NCBI GenBank assembly: GCA_003988855.1
Contig: QYAI01000028.1
Location: 310,001-374,000 of the forward strand
DNA length: 64,000 bases
Reading direction: 5' to 3'
Origin: Arachnopeziza araneosa
Lineage: Eukaryota > Ascomycota > Leotiomycetes > Helotiales > Arachnopezizaceae
Shown here: one piece after another, positions 10,061-22,380 of the stretch
Position numbering within the stretch: position 1 is the first letter of the stretch
Layout: every line of letters starts with the position of its first letter
Translations under genes and position numbers: made by a program
The notes under the pieces: generated by a model
What the model was told of the DNA's origin: nothing
Seen by the model: only the letters and a program-made list of their open reading frames with translations
Databases searched by the model: none

Positions 10061-13000
10061 TCAGTTGAAGACATAGCCACCTCCACCTTCCCTGAATTCC
10101 GGCAATCTTGCTACTTCCCTCAAACATACACAAGCAGCCACGTATCTGAAGCTCACTAGCTGTTCCTGGCGCCTATGCCTTGGAGTCTCCTCTAAACTGA
10201 CTGCTAAACAAGCCATGCTTCTCTCCAGACTCTCCTCTGACCATTCCCCGCCATCCTTGACGATACAGCTTACAGTGAAAGTGGCGGATTCATCAACTTT
10301 CTCCTTCAAAGTGGAAGAAAGCTCACGTTGATATCTTGACTGTGCGCCAGTCTTGCCTAGGATATTACCGACGAATACTTCAAGCTCGGTGATAGGACGA
10401 TTAGGATGTTCGCTGTACTCCTTCATGTGATTTTGGAGGTTTTCTTCATAGTTGTCTCGGATATCACGAGCCCATTCGAGATGGTGCTGCCAGAGAAAAC
10501 CTGCGCTTTTTTCTAGAACATAAGTCCAAACTAAATGGATGATTGAGCTAGTAGACGTGACTCCAAGGGCGAAGGCTCGTTGCTTGACGTCATTGAATAT
10601 AGCACGCTCGTCGATTGCACGGTATAGCTTACCCAGAATCTTATTGCTCTCATAGTAACGATAACGAGAGAAACCATCATCGTCATCGGGGATCTCGTCA
10701 GGGTCACGGTCGTCATCTTCTTCAAGCATGACTCCAATATCCTTCTCAACCTTGACATGAGGGCCTGGAGCTTCGAAGTCGGGACGATATCGATTGTATT
10801 TTGGCATCTTCGTCATTTCTACCTATAGTGATAGAGGTTAGTTGGAATGCGGCTACTAAGGTATATCTTACTGGAATTCCGGTTTTCGAAAAGTCAACTG
10901 CAATGGAATGCATCTCTGCCAATATTATGCAATCCGGGTGGCAAGTGCCTTCAGGATACTGATCCGATAGGATTCTATGAAGGACAGCAATTCGACCTAG
11001 TTGGTCCGTCTCCATGAATTGGATAAAGAAATCAGTCATGTCCGATAGTGTGACAGTACGGCCAATGTCGATTGGTGGTAGTCGAGGGTAGTCAGCAGCT
11101 CCATACGTCACTTTGGGAACGCAGTTTTCGTCCCAAATTACGTAGTAACGATCACCGTCTAAATCACCTCCACTCAATTGGCTAGGGAGATCACGAGATC
11201 CTTTACTACTGAAACAGACGCAGTTCGTTAGTTTCAGAAGTGGAGACCCATTTGGAGGCATGACCCCTTGCACAATTTGAATATCTCCGGGATGCAGAGC
11301 TGGAGCTCGAGTAATAATCAACCGTGGTCCTGTGATAGTTTTTGAAACGCCATTTTCGGAGCCAGTAATAAAAACTTGACCCTCTTCAAGATATCCCGTT
11401 TCATCCATGAGGCCGTGCAGGTGCCAGCCTTTCTCAACCGGAATTCGGGTCTTGTGCTTTAAGAGACGCAACTCATTCAATAATGCCATTTCCAGGACAT
11501 CTCGGAGAAAACCATCTTGGCGGAAGTCAATGTCAAGGGCGGCAAGTTCATTGATGAACCAAGAGAGAAAGATAGGTTCTCCGATCGACTGTCGCTTGAG
11601 AAATGCAGATGCATTGAAGGGATTGGCTGTGATGCTGCGAAGCCGGTCAATTTCCTTTGCTTGGAGATCAAGAAAATACTTGTCTTCGACTCCCATATCT
11701 TCAAGAATCTTGATGAATTGACGATTAAGGTACACCTGCAATGGTTTGTAAGATGCGTCGCAAATCTCAATGTCTGGCCAAGTAGAGCCATCGAATTTGA
11801 TCATTGACGGGCGGAGGTTAAGCACCTCTCCCTGAAGTCTGGTATCTAGAGAAATCATTCCCTTGGCGCCTGAAGAAGTTAGTTATATTTTGTCACAGAG
11901 ATTGACCGAAATGAAGTATTTTTTAGCATTGTTACTTCAGAGTTTGCACGAAAGTCGTTACCAGCGGAAAATAGTGGAGTTTTGGGGCACATCGTGAGCT
12001 ACGAAAAGGAGTGAATTCAACGTCGAGAGAAAACAACATACCTTGATATCGAATCTGAAAGTGAGTCGGTTTTACAGGTCGGTTTTTGGGTAGTGAATCC
12101 CATATCTTTAACATAACGGAGTGCGACATAGTCCCAACGCCATCACTAAAGACTCGCCCATTGATATCAACATCAGGAATTTTATGTTGAGCTTCGTTCT
12201 CAATGGGGACAGCAATCCGGGTGTCTGAAAACACTTGCCCAATCCTTGCAGCACATTTTGCTGGAGACTGGATCGTTTCGAAATCTCCAAGTTGCCGAAT
12301 GATCATGCGAGCAATGTGCAATGTATTTTTGTGAACAAATGGAGACATAAACCAACATGATTGAGATCGTAAAGATGAATTCGAAAAGCCAAGAAATCCG
12401 TAGTTGCGTCCGGCAATATTAATTCCATCCTGCAGTACACTTTTAAATCGGTCATGGAATATCTTTTCATTTGACACGCGAGGATTAAATCGGACTGGAA
12501 GGCCATCTTCATCACAGAACATTACACGAATGAAATAATCATGGTGGTCGGGATATTTGCGAAGAACACGGTTGTTTGATTCAGCTTCGGGGCCACTCAA
12601 GAGAATACCGGTTGGGGTGACTTTTACTCGATGAATTATGGCTAGATTGCTTGAAGGCTGAACTCCATCCAGATCATTATTTTGTTCGCACTGTCTCTGA
12701 TTTTCTTTCAAGAGATCAACGATGGTCTGAGGCTCGAAGTCGATTGCCTCCGTTTCGGGACCAGGAAAGCCGATCTGTTGAAATATTCGTCTCATAGCTC
12801 GAACGCAGACTGGTAGGGAGTTGCGTTGTAGCATGGCTTTAATCTCAGGCAGCAATTGCATGATGGTTCTGGGTGGTAGATAACCTCCCTGGGCAAGTTT
12901 CTGAATCTGGAACGTCAATTCAAAGGGAAGCTGGTTCCCAATTCTTGAAATTTCTGCAAGAAGTACACGATAACCATCGATAAACTTCTCCCGAGGTATA

Positions 13001-13980
13001 CGAACATTCGTATGGCGATAAAGCATGTTTGGCATCCCTTGACATTTCCGGAGGGATTGAATTCGATTTGATATCGTGTTTCCTTGGGCTCCGATTGTAG
13101 TTTCCCCCTGTAGAGCGATTCGGTAAACAAGACAGCTTCCTGCAATGCCCTGATGCTCGGAGTCGAGACCGGGAAGTCGATGACGCTGAGGGCCATTCTC
13201 GCGATGTGGGACAACTGATTGACCGTAAATATTGAGTTGTGCTAAGAGATCAATAATACTTTGCCCGGAAATATTTTCATAGAATCGGGGAGGTTCTCGC
13301 ATTGAGAATATAAATGAAGGTGTTGTGCCTTCGTCCGTAGCAATAGACAATGTCCCAAAATACAAAAAATCAATTCGCATTCCAGATTGCAAGCTTAAGA
13401 TCATGCTATGCTCTCCAAACTTTGCGGTGCCATTGATAGTCCATGTCAATTGGGGTTCGAAAATTGCATTCGAATCAGCATAGCTCCAAATTCCACAAGA
13501 AACGGAATAGGTATTGAACACCACAGGAAGAGAAAGTCCCGCTCTTGACTGTTCAGTGGTGATAAGTCCAGGCTGTTTCGCCGCGATTTGCTTCGCTTGA
13601 CGGTCTTTCTCTTCTTTCTCAAGAGCTCTTACCGAGTATGGGTTTGCCTCTCGTGTGCTTCTTCGGACTTTAAGCGTGAATCCATGAAATACTAGCAGAG
13701 GAGTTTGGGGAACCTGATGGGAACTCTGATTTGCACGCGTTGTACGCCGATTTGCAAATATTTGAGGCTGACCATATGTTCTTAAGAAGAGTTCGGCTTC
13801 GTCAATATGGAGGAAGTTGAGGTTGCCAAAATTCTTGCCCCTGGGTTTGGTGCAGTGGACACTTTGGATCGAGAGTGCCTGCAGATGCGGCTTAAAGAAG
13901 GCCTTCAAGCTATTTTCGGTGCACTGGGCAGGAATATTAGAGATAAAGAGTTCCATGCCTGGACTTGATATCGAAGACAT
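10061..13980 (-). CDS. RNA-dependent RNA polymerase (QDE-1/RDR family) with N-terminal RRM-like domain
   Basis: Exons 13980-12042, 11869-10872 and 10822-10061; introns of 172 and 49 nt; 1232 residues. The catalytic motif GGDLDGDRYYVIWD puts DLDGD at residues 882-886, the metal-binding Asp triad of eukaryotic cellular RdRPs. The spliced joins QIRYQGAKGMISLD and TGIPVEMTKMPKYNRYRPDF reproduce conserved family blocks. The first 75 residues look like an RRM: MELFISNIP as RNP2-like, KNFGNLNFLHID as RNP1-like. The enzyme copies aberrant single-stranded RNA into double-stranded RNA for Dicer in RNA silencing (quelling, meiotic silencing or heterochromatin). An acidic linker (EEDDDRDPDEIPDDDD) lies in the C-terminal region. 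All catalytic residues are present, so it is probably active. Confidence 0.93.
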
Positions 13981-14947
13981 TGCTAATGATGGTTTTCAGT
14001 CCTGAATTAACGGCGTTTGCTACTGCTGGAACGAAGCCGACTGTTTGGAGAGACCAAGAACCAAATTGTTCGAAGATGGCAATAAGTTTTGTGCGAGATA
14101 CTGTACGAGAAAGAAGAAGGTGAATACAAAAGGATGAACATGAAGACGCTGCTGCACGAGGCTGTGAAATATTGGAGAAGGTGAAAGCCTCACATATTCA
14201 TTTCGTGGGAGGTCTTGTGACCCCGGTAAGGTTGCCTTATTTGGAAGGCTTTACCGGTGTCTGCGTACAAGCACAAATTCATCTTGCATCAGTGACACCG
14301 ATAATCCTCAAGCAGCAAATAGTTGGGTATGTTGCTTTAACATAGCAAGAAGAGGCTCAGTCATTGTTGAGATGTGTTTTTACTTGCTCGCAATGACTAG
14401 TGTTTTCAAGGTTCTTGCGTATCGTTCGGGGACATTCCCTACTAGAATGACTCGTCGATTCTTGCTTGCTGACAAGATGTTCAAACTGTAAGAGTTAATC
14501 TTTCAGCCTGCTAGATCTACGCTTTTCTGGCAGTTCTAGTTGTAGGTTGACATAATGGAAGCATTGCGGAATACGAAAATACGTGGTACGGTTTTATCCG
14601 CAGGCTAAGTCCAAGTGGGAATGGCGCCCGTTTTTCAGAGACGGCTTGCATGTCTCAGATCTGTAGCCAATCAGATCCGCGTCGGTGCGAGGATGCCGAT
14701 GTCATGGATCTGCTCTGATTCAGGAATCAGGGGCTTCGCTGCAGCAATATGTACCTAGGGTTTCTCAGATGTAGAAGATGCTGTTGCTCTGTGTGATCAC
14801 TAACTTTCGTGATGAAGAGAAGCTGATTTTCTTTTATCCTGCTTACCTCAATGATCATCTGAGAGCTTCACTGTGCAACTTGCCCGCTTTGGTATTAGCC
14901 CATCACGAAGCTGTAAACCCTCTGCTTTAGTTTACATCTAATCAGTC
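13981..14947. other. intergenic, divergent promoters
   Basis: About 970 bp between the RdRP gene (minus) and the C6 transcription-factor gene (plus). No coding frame, repeat or RNA gene is recognised. Confidence 0.5.
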
Positions 14948-16167
14948 ATGCTCAAAGATCACCGGAAGACGAGGACGGGTTGCAAACAGTGCAAAACCCG
15001 TAGGGTCAAGGTGTGTTCAAATAAAAAGATGTCCATCACGTGATATCAAAATGACTGACAAGTGCAAATTGAGAGTTATAGTGCGATGAGAAAAGACCTT
15101 TATGCTCCAGCTGCATTCGAAATGATCTACAATGTAGTCTTAAGTTCCTGACCCCTACAATTCCAACATCTGTCTCCAAAAAGTTCAAATATCCGGCCAC
15201 ACCCGTGTCAGGGACCGCCAGCCAACCTATCAACACCTCTCTCAAAATCTCTCAATCAGATCCGGACCTTGAACTTATGAATCATTACATAAATATAGCA
15301 TGCTTTACACTTGGGCGCTCTCAGAATATGGATCTCTGGCAGGTGGATATCCCACAAATGGCTTTATCTCACGACTTCCTCCTTCATGGCATTCTCGCCT
15401 TCTCTGCCCTACATTTGTCAACTCTCCAGCCCTTCCGCAAAAAAGAGTTGATCCGACGTGCATCCATCTCTGAACAGATTGCTATCACGCCCTTTCGCCA
15501 ATTTGTGTCCAGGAATGATCCCCGAAATATCGATGCAGTCTTTGCGTTTTCTGGATTCATCGTCCCTTACATTCTTGCACACTCAGGTTCTCTGGAAATT
15601 GCAAATGGTCGTATCCCTCGATTAGACGATGATAGGCCCCACTGGTTCCTTGTACTCCGAGGCTTGGTCGAACTCACCCAACATAACTGGGTTAATCTAG
15701 AGAAAGGGCTATTCAGTCCCGTGCTGCATCGAACAGTAGACCCTATACGTTACAGCTGGAATCCGGAAGACAGCAAGCTAGCAAGCATCCATCAGCTTCT
15801 AGAATTAACAAAAGCATCAACATTTGATGACGAGAATGCCCTGACAATTTGCCAAAACGCTCTTGACGTACTGCGAAGAGTATCTGCCGTTCCATATTCT
15901 CCTTGCAAGACTCTTAATATGGTCTCAGCAGTTTATATATGGCCTGGGGCAATTCCAAAGGAGTTCATCAATCTATTGCATGTTCGACGGCCAGAAGCTC
16001 TAGTTATTTTGGCCCACTACTGCGTGCTCTTGAAAAGGGCAGATTCCTGTTGGTATTTGAGTGGAGTTGGAGTAAATATGCTAATGGCAATTGAGAGAGA
16101 GCTAGATCCAGCATGGAAACCATGGATCAGATGGGCGTTGGATCTACCTGTGCAGGCAATGTATTGA
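14948..16167 (+). CDS. Zn(II)2Cys6 transcription factor, sterol-uptake-regulator-like
   Basis: Exon 14948-15010, intron 15011-15081, exon 15082-16167; 382 residues. The intron splits the zinc cluster. After splicing, the six Cys lie at 12, 15, 22, 29, 32 and 39, giving the exact C-x2-C-x6-C-x6-C-x2-C-x6-C spacing of the binuclear cluster, with the basic stretch KTRRVK inside. A hydrophobic helical regulatory region follows (LMNHYINIACFTLG, FLLHGILAFSALHLS), resembling the Upc2/Ecm22-like group of fungal regulators. It would act in the nucleus as a sequence-specific activator or repressor. The targets are unknown, and neighbouring genes give no clear pathway clue. Confidence 0.87.
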
Positions 16168-16768
16168 TCTATGTTAGAGTTCTTGTGTCGGGAGAGATCT
16201 ATGGATGCAAGTAATATCATGTTCCTTCATAGGCATTTGAAAGGCACCAGGGACATTCAACGTCCGATGGCGTACTCAAATGAGCTGAAATTAATATGTT
16301 TGAGTGATACCTCTGATGATTCAACTATGGGGATGTTTTCCAAAGAGGGCAAGTAGATGAGTAATCAGGGATGAATTAATTAAACATTCAAAGCCTGATA
16401 GTTAGCATCAACAAGAGATGTTCAAATGAAGCGGTTTCAAGGGTATGAAATAGACGGGCAGAAGCAAGCTTTTGAACATGATTCTGACTTTGCTGTACGC
16501 ACTTGTATTCTAGATGAACGTTATTCTCAAATTCTTGCAGGTTTATTCACTACCCGTCTTACTTCAAAGGCAGTTCACCACAAGGTTGTGTGGCCTGCCT
16601 CCATGATCTGGTGGCTGATCACGTGGTTTTGTGATTTAGCTTAATGCAGGTGCTGACGAGACGCGAAAGCTGCCTGAAGCTCCATCAAAGCCAACAACTT
16701 CCAACTCTCCAAAACCATCTTCACAACCCTTTTTCTACCTCATTTCACTCCTACAATCATATTTCAAG
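16168..16768. other. intergenic
   Basis: 3' flank of the regulator and promoter of the proteasome gene. Short open frames without protein-like character; nothing else is seen. Confidence 0.45.
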
Positions 16769-17771
16769 ATGGATACCCTCGTCGCACAATACAGCAAGCC
16801 AATGTTCGAAAAGGAGAACTACGCCGAAGATGACCAGATGCAACTCTACAACCCTACGCCAAGCTTGTCACTCAAATTTGCAATGCCTCCTGTAGCTCAC
16901 GTACGTAATGACTTTGATCTTATTGATGTCTGCGGAGCTTCCAAAGCTTCGAAGACGACGATTTGACCTCCTACTGATACCCCTGATAATTCTAGCCTTC
17001 AGCCTGGCTTCGCGCAGCAACAGATGACTATGCCAACCCCAACTGTCCCATCAAGATTGCACACGGTACCACAACACTAGCATTCAGATTCCAAGGTGGT
17101 ATTATTGTGGCGACGGACTCAAGAGCTACGGCGGGAAACTGGATTGCAAGTCAGACTGTCAAGAAGGTCATTGAGATCAACAACTGTTTATTAGGGACGA
17201 TGGCTGGAGGCGCTGCTGTAAGTTGAGAATCCGGAACTTTTAGAAAGAAAATAGGCTGAAAATCTTGGCTCAGGACTGCCAATACTGGCTCGCATATTTG
17301 GGTATGCAATGTCGTCTTCACGAACTTCGTCACAAACGCCGAATCTCCGTTGCAGCTGCCTCGAAAATCCTCGCAAACTTAGTTTACTCTTATAAGGGAA
17401 TGGGTCTGTCTATGGGTACGATGTGCGCCGGTGTCACAAAGGAGGAAGGACCAGCACTATATTACATTGACTCGGATGGAACCCGGTTGAGCGGCAATCT
17501 GTTCTGTGTTGGCTCTGGTCAGACCTTTGCATACGGTGTGCTGGATGCGGAATATCGATACGATCTCTCGGAGAAGGAAGCATTGGAATTGGGAAGCAGA
17601 AGTATTCTTGCTGCGACACATAGAGATGCCTACTCTGGTGGTTTCATCAACTTGTATCATGTAAAGGAGGACGGATGGGTCAAACACGGCTTCAGCGATA
17701 CCAACCCCATTTTCTGGAAGACGAAGCTGGAGAAGAGCGAGTTCTCGAACGTGACGAGCGAGCTTGTGTAA
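16769..17771 (+). CDS. PRE2: 20S proteasome subunit beta5 (chymotrypsin-like)
   Basis: Exons 16769-16900, 16996-17217 and 17274-17771; introns of 95 and 56 nt; 283 residues. The propeptide is removed after HG at 67-68. That exposes Thr69 of TTTLAFRF, the N-terminal nucleophile. Mature Asp17 (ATDSRAT) and Lys33 (QTVKK) are both in place, followed by GTMAGGAADCQYW. This is the beta5 subunit carrying the chymotrypsin-like activity of the 20S core particle, which degrades ubiquitinated proteins in nucleus and cytosol. Length and motifs are normal and the gene looks intact. Promoter elements such as PACE were not recognised. Confidence 0.96.
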
Positions 17772-19027
17772 TAAAATCTTGGCATAAATTAGGATGGGAA
17801 GCAAGAATTTCTTTAGAATGTCTCAATAGCAGCATGGAAAGGAGGAATGATGGGCTGACAGATAGGGACGAGGCCGTGTATACTACTGCTTCATTTCACG
17901 AGTGGTATTAGCTATGAAGACTTCAGGTGCACTTGATGCTGTCCTGGCTGGGTGATAATTGTCCAACCCATTTCCGCCCTGCGGAACCCTTAAGGCCAGC
18001 TTTCTTTCATTAATTTACGGCAAGTGCTGTCTTTCTTGGCTAGACACTTGACTCATTCTGTAACATTGATCGGCCAGGGGGTTGAGTCCCTGATGGCCAG
18101 TTGAGCTACTTCGAGGGGATTAACAGGGATACTTCTCGTGGAGAGCTCGTCTTTGAAGCAGCTCCTTTTGAATCTTTTCCAGAATCTCTATATTCTTGGA
18201 GTATCACGCTATCCTAAAACAGCCGTTCTAATTCAATCATCTCCATCTTCCGATCTGAACCTCTTCTTCCTTGACCAGCCAAAAACCTATCACTTGTCGT
18301 CTCCCAGAACTTGATTCTCAACCCCAAAAAACTCCCACTCGCATGTCATCCTGATACACATCTTCCCTCTACTCTTTCAAATGCCACTCTAACCTTAATC
18401 TACACTGGTTTTTCTTTCTAGTGCTTTAAATCCTTTGCTTGGTTATATCATCAATGATTGTCACTTCGAGCTTCGAAGATCGTTCTAATTTGATTTAACT
18501 TTGAAACTTTCCTCACGCTATGCCGAGCATTTCACATCTTCCCGTTCAAAAGAGCTGGCTATCTCCGTCAATTTCGGCGTGTGTGATGGGCCAGGAGAAG
18601 TTGTTCATATCCCCTACGTGGCACACCGATAGACCCTTAACGAGTATCTGAAAACATTGGTCGCTTCCGAGAGATAATTTTCAATCTTGGGAGCATTCCG
18701 AGCTGTTGTTGCATAGTTTAAAATTCGGAGATGAAATCTGTCTGTCTGTATGAGCGTTTCAGCTTATCTGGTGGAGTTTGCAGATCAGGAATGGTAACAT
18801 GAACAAAAATCCTTCTGGAAATTCCTGTACTCAAGCGATTCAAGGTAATTTCATCTGCGCCGAAACGATCATTGTAAATTGCAAACCAAACTTAAATGCA
18901 ATCGTTGTACAAATCAATTCGATTCCTCTCCAAGAACTATCTCATTACCCTACTAGTTCATTCTTCTGCCTCTAATATAAGTATTATCCTCCTTTTCTCT
19001 CTAATTCATCATTATCGTCTTATCCCT
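17772..19027. other. long intergenic stretch, convergent 3' side
   Basis: 1.25 kb, pyrimidine-rich on the plus strand around 18180-18440. No coding frame of note, repeat or RNA gene is recognised. It may include a long 3' UTR or a non-coding transcript; this is not testable from sequence alone. Confidence 0.4.
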
Positions 19028-19456
19028 TCAATTCGCTCCCAGCCAACCTTTTGCTAATTCTGACTGCTCCGACGCCTTCCTTCTTTCATGAAATTTCTTT
19101 AAAAGCTGATCAAGATGCTCCCTTCCGATCGTGGCTTCTCTACCTCGCTGGAAGGTTTTACTTTTCAACCTTTCAATCTCTTGTTCGAGCTTCCTCTTCT
19201 CGTAGTCTACTAACCCAACTGCTTCCTGCAAATCTTTGGTGGTCTGGTCTGCACTGATCGATTCTTGTTCTAGCTGCTCGTTAGCTCTGATCAGATTATC
19301 ATTCTCCTGGGCTAGTTTGGCGTTCTTCTCGAGTAATTCAGCATGCTGCTGACTCAAGGCATCGACAGTGAGACGGTAGTCATCGATTATGTTGCTGATT
19401 TGTCGCTGCAGCTCCTGGTTTTCGTCAATGACCTCTCGATGGAGTTGGCGGTACAT
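19028..19456 (-). CDS. small coiled-coil protein, unknown function
   Basis: Uninterrupted 142-residue frame from an ATG at 19456. Heptad-like spacing of Leu/Ile runs from about residue 5 to 100 (for example ENAKLAQENDNLIRANEQLE), so a long coiled coil is likely. The C-terminal 40 residues are basic (REHLDQLLKKFHERRK). No signal peptide, membrane span or named domain. It is the first of several short coiled-coil genes between 19 and 30 kb. I cannot assign a function. Its composition is strongly protein-like, unlike chance frames nearby. Confidence 0.6.
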   Translation of the reverse strand: MYRQLHREVIDENQELQRQISNIIDDYRLTVDALSQQHAELLEKNAKLAQENDNLIRANEQLEQESISADQTTKDLQEAVGLVDYEKRKLEQEIERLKSKTFQRGREATIGREHLDQLLKKFHERRKASEQSELAKGWLGAN

Positions 19457-20043
19457 GTTGTCTGGCGGACACTATTGGCTCGCTAAACGTTTAGGGGCTT
19501 GGGCGTTGAAGAGCGGATGGATTTGAAGGCGTGGTATGAAGTGATTGTGGATGTTGAGTCTTTGGTATCGAAATTCTTGTATTACAGCACAGGAAAGTTC
19601 AGAGCATAGGGCCCAGATATTTATGATGGCATTCTTAATAAAGCTACTTTAGATCCAATGTGAAATTTGCACTCTAAAGCACGTGACTTGACAATTTGGG
19701 TAATTTTGTACCTCATCGACCTCATCACAAGAAATAGTGTCATTATGACGCTGAAATTTTTGCCAAGTGAGTTGTACAATCCCAACACTACGCCTTTCTT
19801 CATGGCCTGTGGAATTAGGGGTTATCTTGAGATTCGGACCGAGGCAAATTTGCCTCGTCGTAAAATCGCTTTCGAAGAGAAAGAATTGCCGAACATAGCC
19901 TAGTCAACAAACATTGATTTCTTCATGGCTCGATATATTCCTGGACTGCTGAATTACTGTTCTCAAAGTAGATTTACAACCGGTCGTTTTTTTATGGAAT
20001 CGTAGAATAGCCCCCAAAATTATAGCAATACCTATCGATACAG
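19457..20043. other. intergenic
   Basis: Promoter side of the coiled-coil gene at 19028 and 3' side of the gene at 20044. Nothing recognised. Confidence 0.4.
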
Positions 20044-20526
20044 TTACTCAACATCCAGTTTACGTTTCTTACTCCCCTCCTCTTCAATCGTCTCATCTCT
20101 CTCATTGGCTGTTTTGTCCTTTTCCAAGTCTAGGAAACCCTACTCCGGCGGTGAATCATCGTGCACACGCTGGTACCATGCCGAATCATCATGGGATTCC
20201 CGGAGTGTTCGTCTCAAGGCCCCACCGCACCCGGTAACCTCCATGAACCTCCTCCCATAATCTCTCCAGTTATCAAACCTCTCTTCTCGATCGTGTAATC
20301 GAACAATCTCCTGGTCCCGGCTCCTCAGTTGTTCTTGCAGCTCCCGGATCTTCTCTGCTTGCCATTGACTGATGAGGGCCATGTTTCTGTATCTTTGCCA
20401 GTTGTTTAGGGCATCATCCGCCCCAAATTGTGTATCTTGCTCGTTGAAACCGCGCTGGGCCTGAGACTGCCCGGTTTGCTCGGTAGGACCGGCAGCGGTG
20501 TCAATCTCGGTGAACTGGACAGACAT
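20044..20526 (-). CDS. small coiled-coil protein with stop-separated KKRKLD tail
   Basis: The ATG at 20526 opens a frame of 128 codons that stops at a TAG (20140-20142). The same frame continues without interruption for 31 more codons, ending EEEGSKKRKLDVE and TAA at 20044-20046. The core (residues 45-80, WQAEKIRELQEQLRSRDQE) is coiled-coil-like. A 39-nt in-frame segment, 20130-20168, starts GTGTGC and ends CCTAG. Removing it as an intron would delete the TAG and join the tail, though 39 nt is at the lower limit for fungal introns. The tail matches the C-terminus of the coiled-coil protein at 26897 (GSKKRKLD), which suggests it is really translated and acts as a nuclear signal. The alternative is a recent nonsense mutation with product 20140-20526 only. 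Confidence 0.5.
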
Positions 20527-20907
20527 TTTTAACAGATTATGGAGAGTGTTATTGTTCGAGTTGGTCTTGGAGAAGTGAGAATAAAAGGGTTGCTTCGAAT
20601 GTTGGAACGACTGTGAGACAATGGGATCAGAGAAATCGGGCGGGATCTCGAGTTTTATGTCGAAAAGTATTCTACTAGAGTGTTTTGAGCCTCTTTTCTA
20701 TTTCAATGCATGTCATTCACTTCTTCAGGTCTCAAGGTCCAAATTAGTAAATGACTATATCGTAGCGCGGAGTCGGGAGTGAAGCCAACCAACCCAATTT
20801 AATGCAAAACTCTAAATAACATAGTTGAGGTGCACCACAAGTGATTCGTCATAACTTGGAATCAGATTTTCCTGTGAATCACATCCAAAAGTTTAGTGTA
20901 GATTACA
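20527..20907. other. intergenic
   Basis: Short spacer. No feature recognised. Confidence 0.4.
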
Positions 20908-21122
20908 CTAACTCATTGATATCTCCTTTTCGGTATCCTCGTGTGGCCGGAATGATTCATGCTCCTCGTCATGCATTTTGGTAGAGGGTGTTCCTTCCAG
21001 CAACTCTCCTAAAAAAAGCGTTCAAGTTCAGGTTTGAGCTCTACAATAGATCTTGAATCTTAAAGTTGCTTATCTTGTGCACGCCAAACCTTCCCGGCAC
21101 TCTTTGCCTCTTCTTTGGTCAT
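20908..21122 (-). CDS. possible small 46-residue protein (one intron)
   Basis: Exon 21122-21083, intron 21009-21082 (GTGCAC donor, T-rich tract then TAG acceptor), exon 21008-20908; 141 nt in frame. The product begins MTKEEAKSAGKVWRELLEG and ends HEDTEKEISMS. It is highly charged and hydrophilic. Support: both halves have coherent composition, a polypyrimidine run precedes the acceptor, and the phases agree. The donor is weak and the product is very short, so this is tentative. No family is recognised. Confidence 0.35.
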
Positions 21123-22380
21123 TTTCTAGATCATTCTTGAGGGCTTGGGCGGGATTTGGAGTATTGTATTTTGACTCTGGGTTTGAAGGGGTAAGATCGC
21201 AGGGTATTTGGAAGCTGTAGTTTTATCAGAGTAGCGGAGAAATTTGCAGGAGCTGTAAAGTTCGTTGCAGTCGCAGAGACATGGTTGCATCCACGCTAGT
21301 TGTCGTAACTATTTCCCGTCCTTCCCCTTTCTCAAATTTTGTCTCGAGGCTCAGAATTCTTCTAAGATCTTTAAGTAATGTTTCCTCCTACCTCTCGCGC
21401 CGCCACTGTGTAGTCTGAATTACCCCGAACTTGTTTCTTCCTGCCCGTGTTCAGGGAACTCAAGTCGGATTCATTTTGCTGTTAGCATTGCAATTACTTC
21501 TCCAGAACTTAGCATCGAACTATTATTTTCCGCATCTTGAATGAATTTTCATGTGATTGTTAGGCGGCTTGGACAGATTGGAAGCTAATAGAGGAGGGAA
21601 AAAGAAAGAGAATCCTCTCAGTTTGTGCATACTCTCTCGCTATCAGCAAGAATGGCCTGAGAGGATCTATTGAAAAGATGAAAGTAATATGGCTCTGACA
21701 TCGAAGCCAATATGCGTTAGGAAATATAATCGGCAGCAGCCCAGACTATTGAAGTAGATTCGTAGCAACAAAAGGAACTTTGAACCTTCTGGCATTTGAT
21801 AGAATCAATACTGACTTCTATTATCGGCAGAGGTTTAGAGAACTTCATTATCACATTTAAGGGCGAAAGGATATTTTTTCTCTCTTGAATTTAGCTCAAT
21901 TAACAACAAGGGTATCATAGCCAACAAAGCGCAGCAAGGGTATCATAGCATATTTCCGAAATCGAAATAGAGAATCCACCACTAGCGACGTCTTTCGTAG
22001 CCATCAGCAATCGTTGGTTGACTAAAGTGTCTGATATTTGTAGAGCTTTCGGCTTAGCCCAAACCATTCACACACACAGATAGAAGCAAGATCAAATCGA
22101 ACATTCATAAGTAGCGAAAACCAGCGTCGACATCCCGTGGCTAATCTCCACCGAAAGGGTTGCAGGCAATTCTAAATCAATATCAGATAGGAGAAAGAAA
22201 TATTTGTTGTGAAATGAAAACAAACCAGGACTATGAGGTGCCAAGTCTTGGCTGAAGGAAACACGACGAAATGAGTATCAGAGCTCGAATATCGTCAGTA
22301 AGGATACGATGTTTTCAAAAACGAGATCTTACTAAAGAGGTAACAGAAACATGGGGGCCGCGCAGAATCCAAGCACTAAA
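21123..22380. other. long intergenic stretch
   Basis: 1.26 kb, AT-rich, without a convincing gene. A near-repeat of AAGGGTATCATAGC occurs twice at about 21908-21950. Nothing else recognised. Confidence 0.4.
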
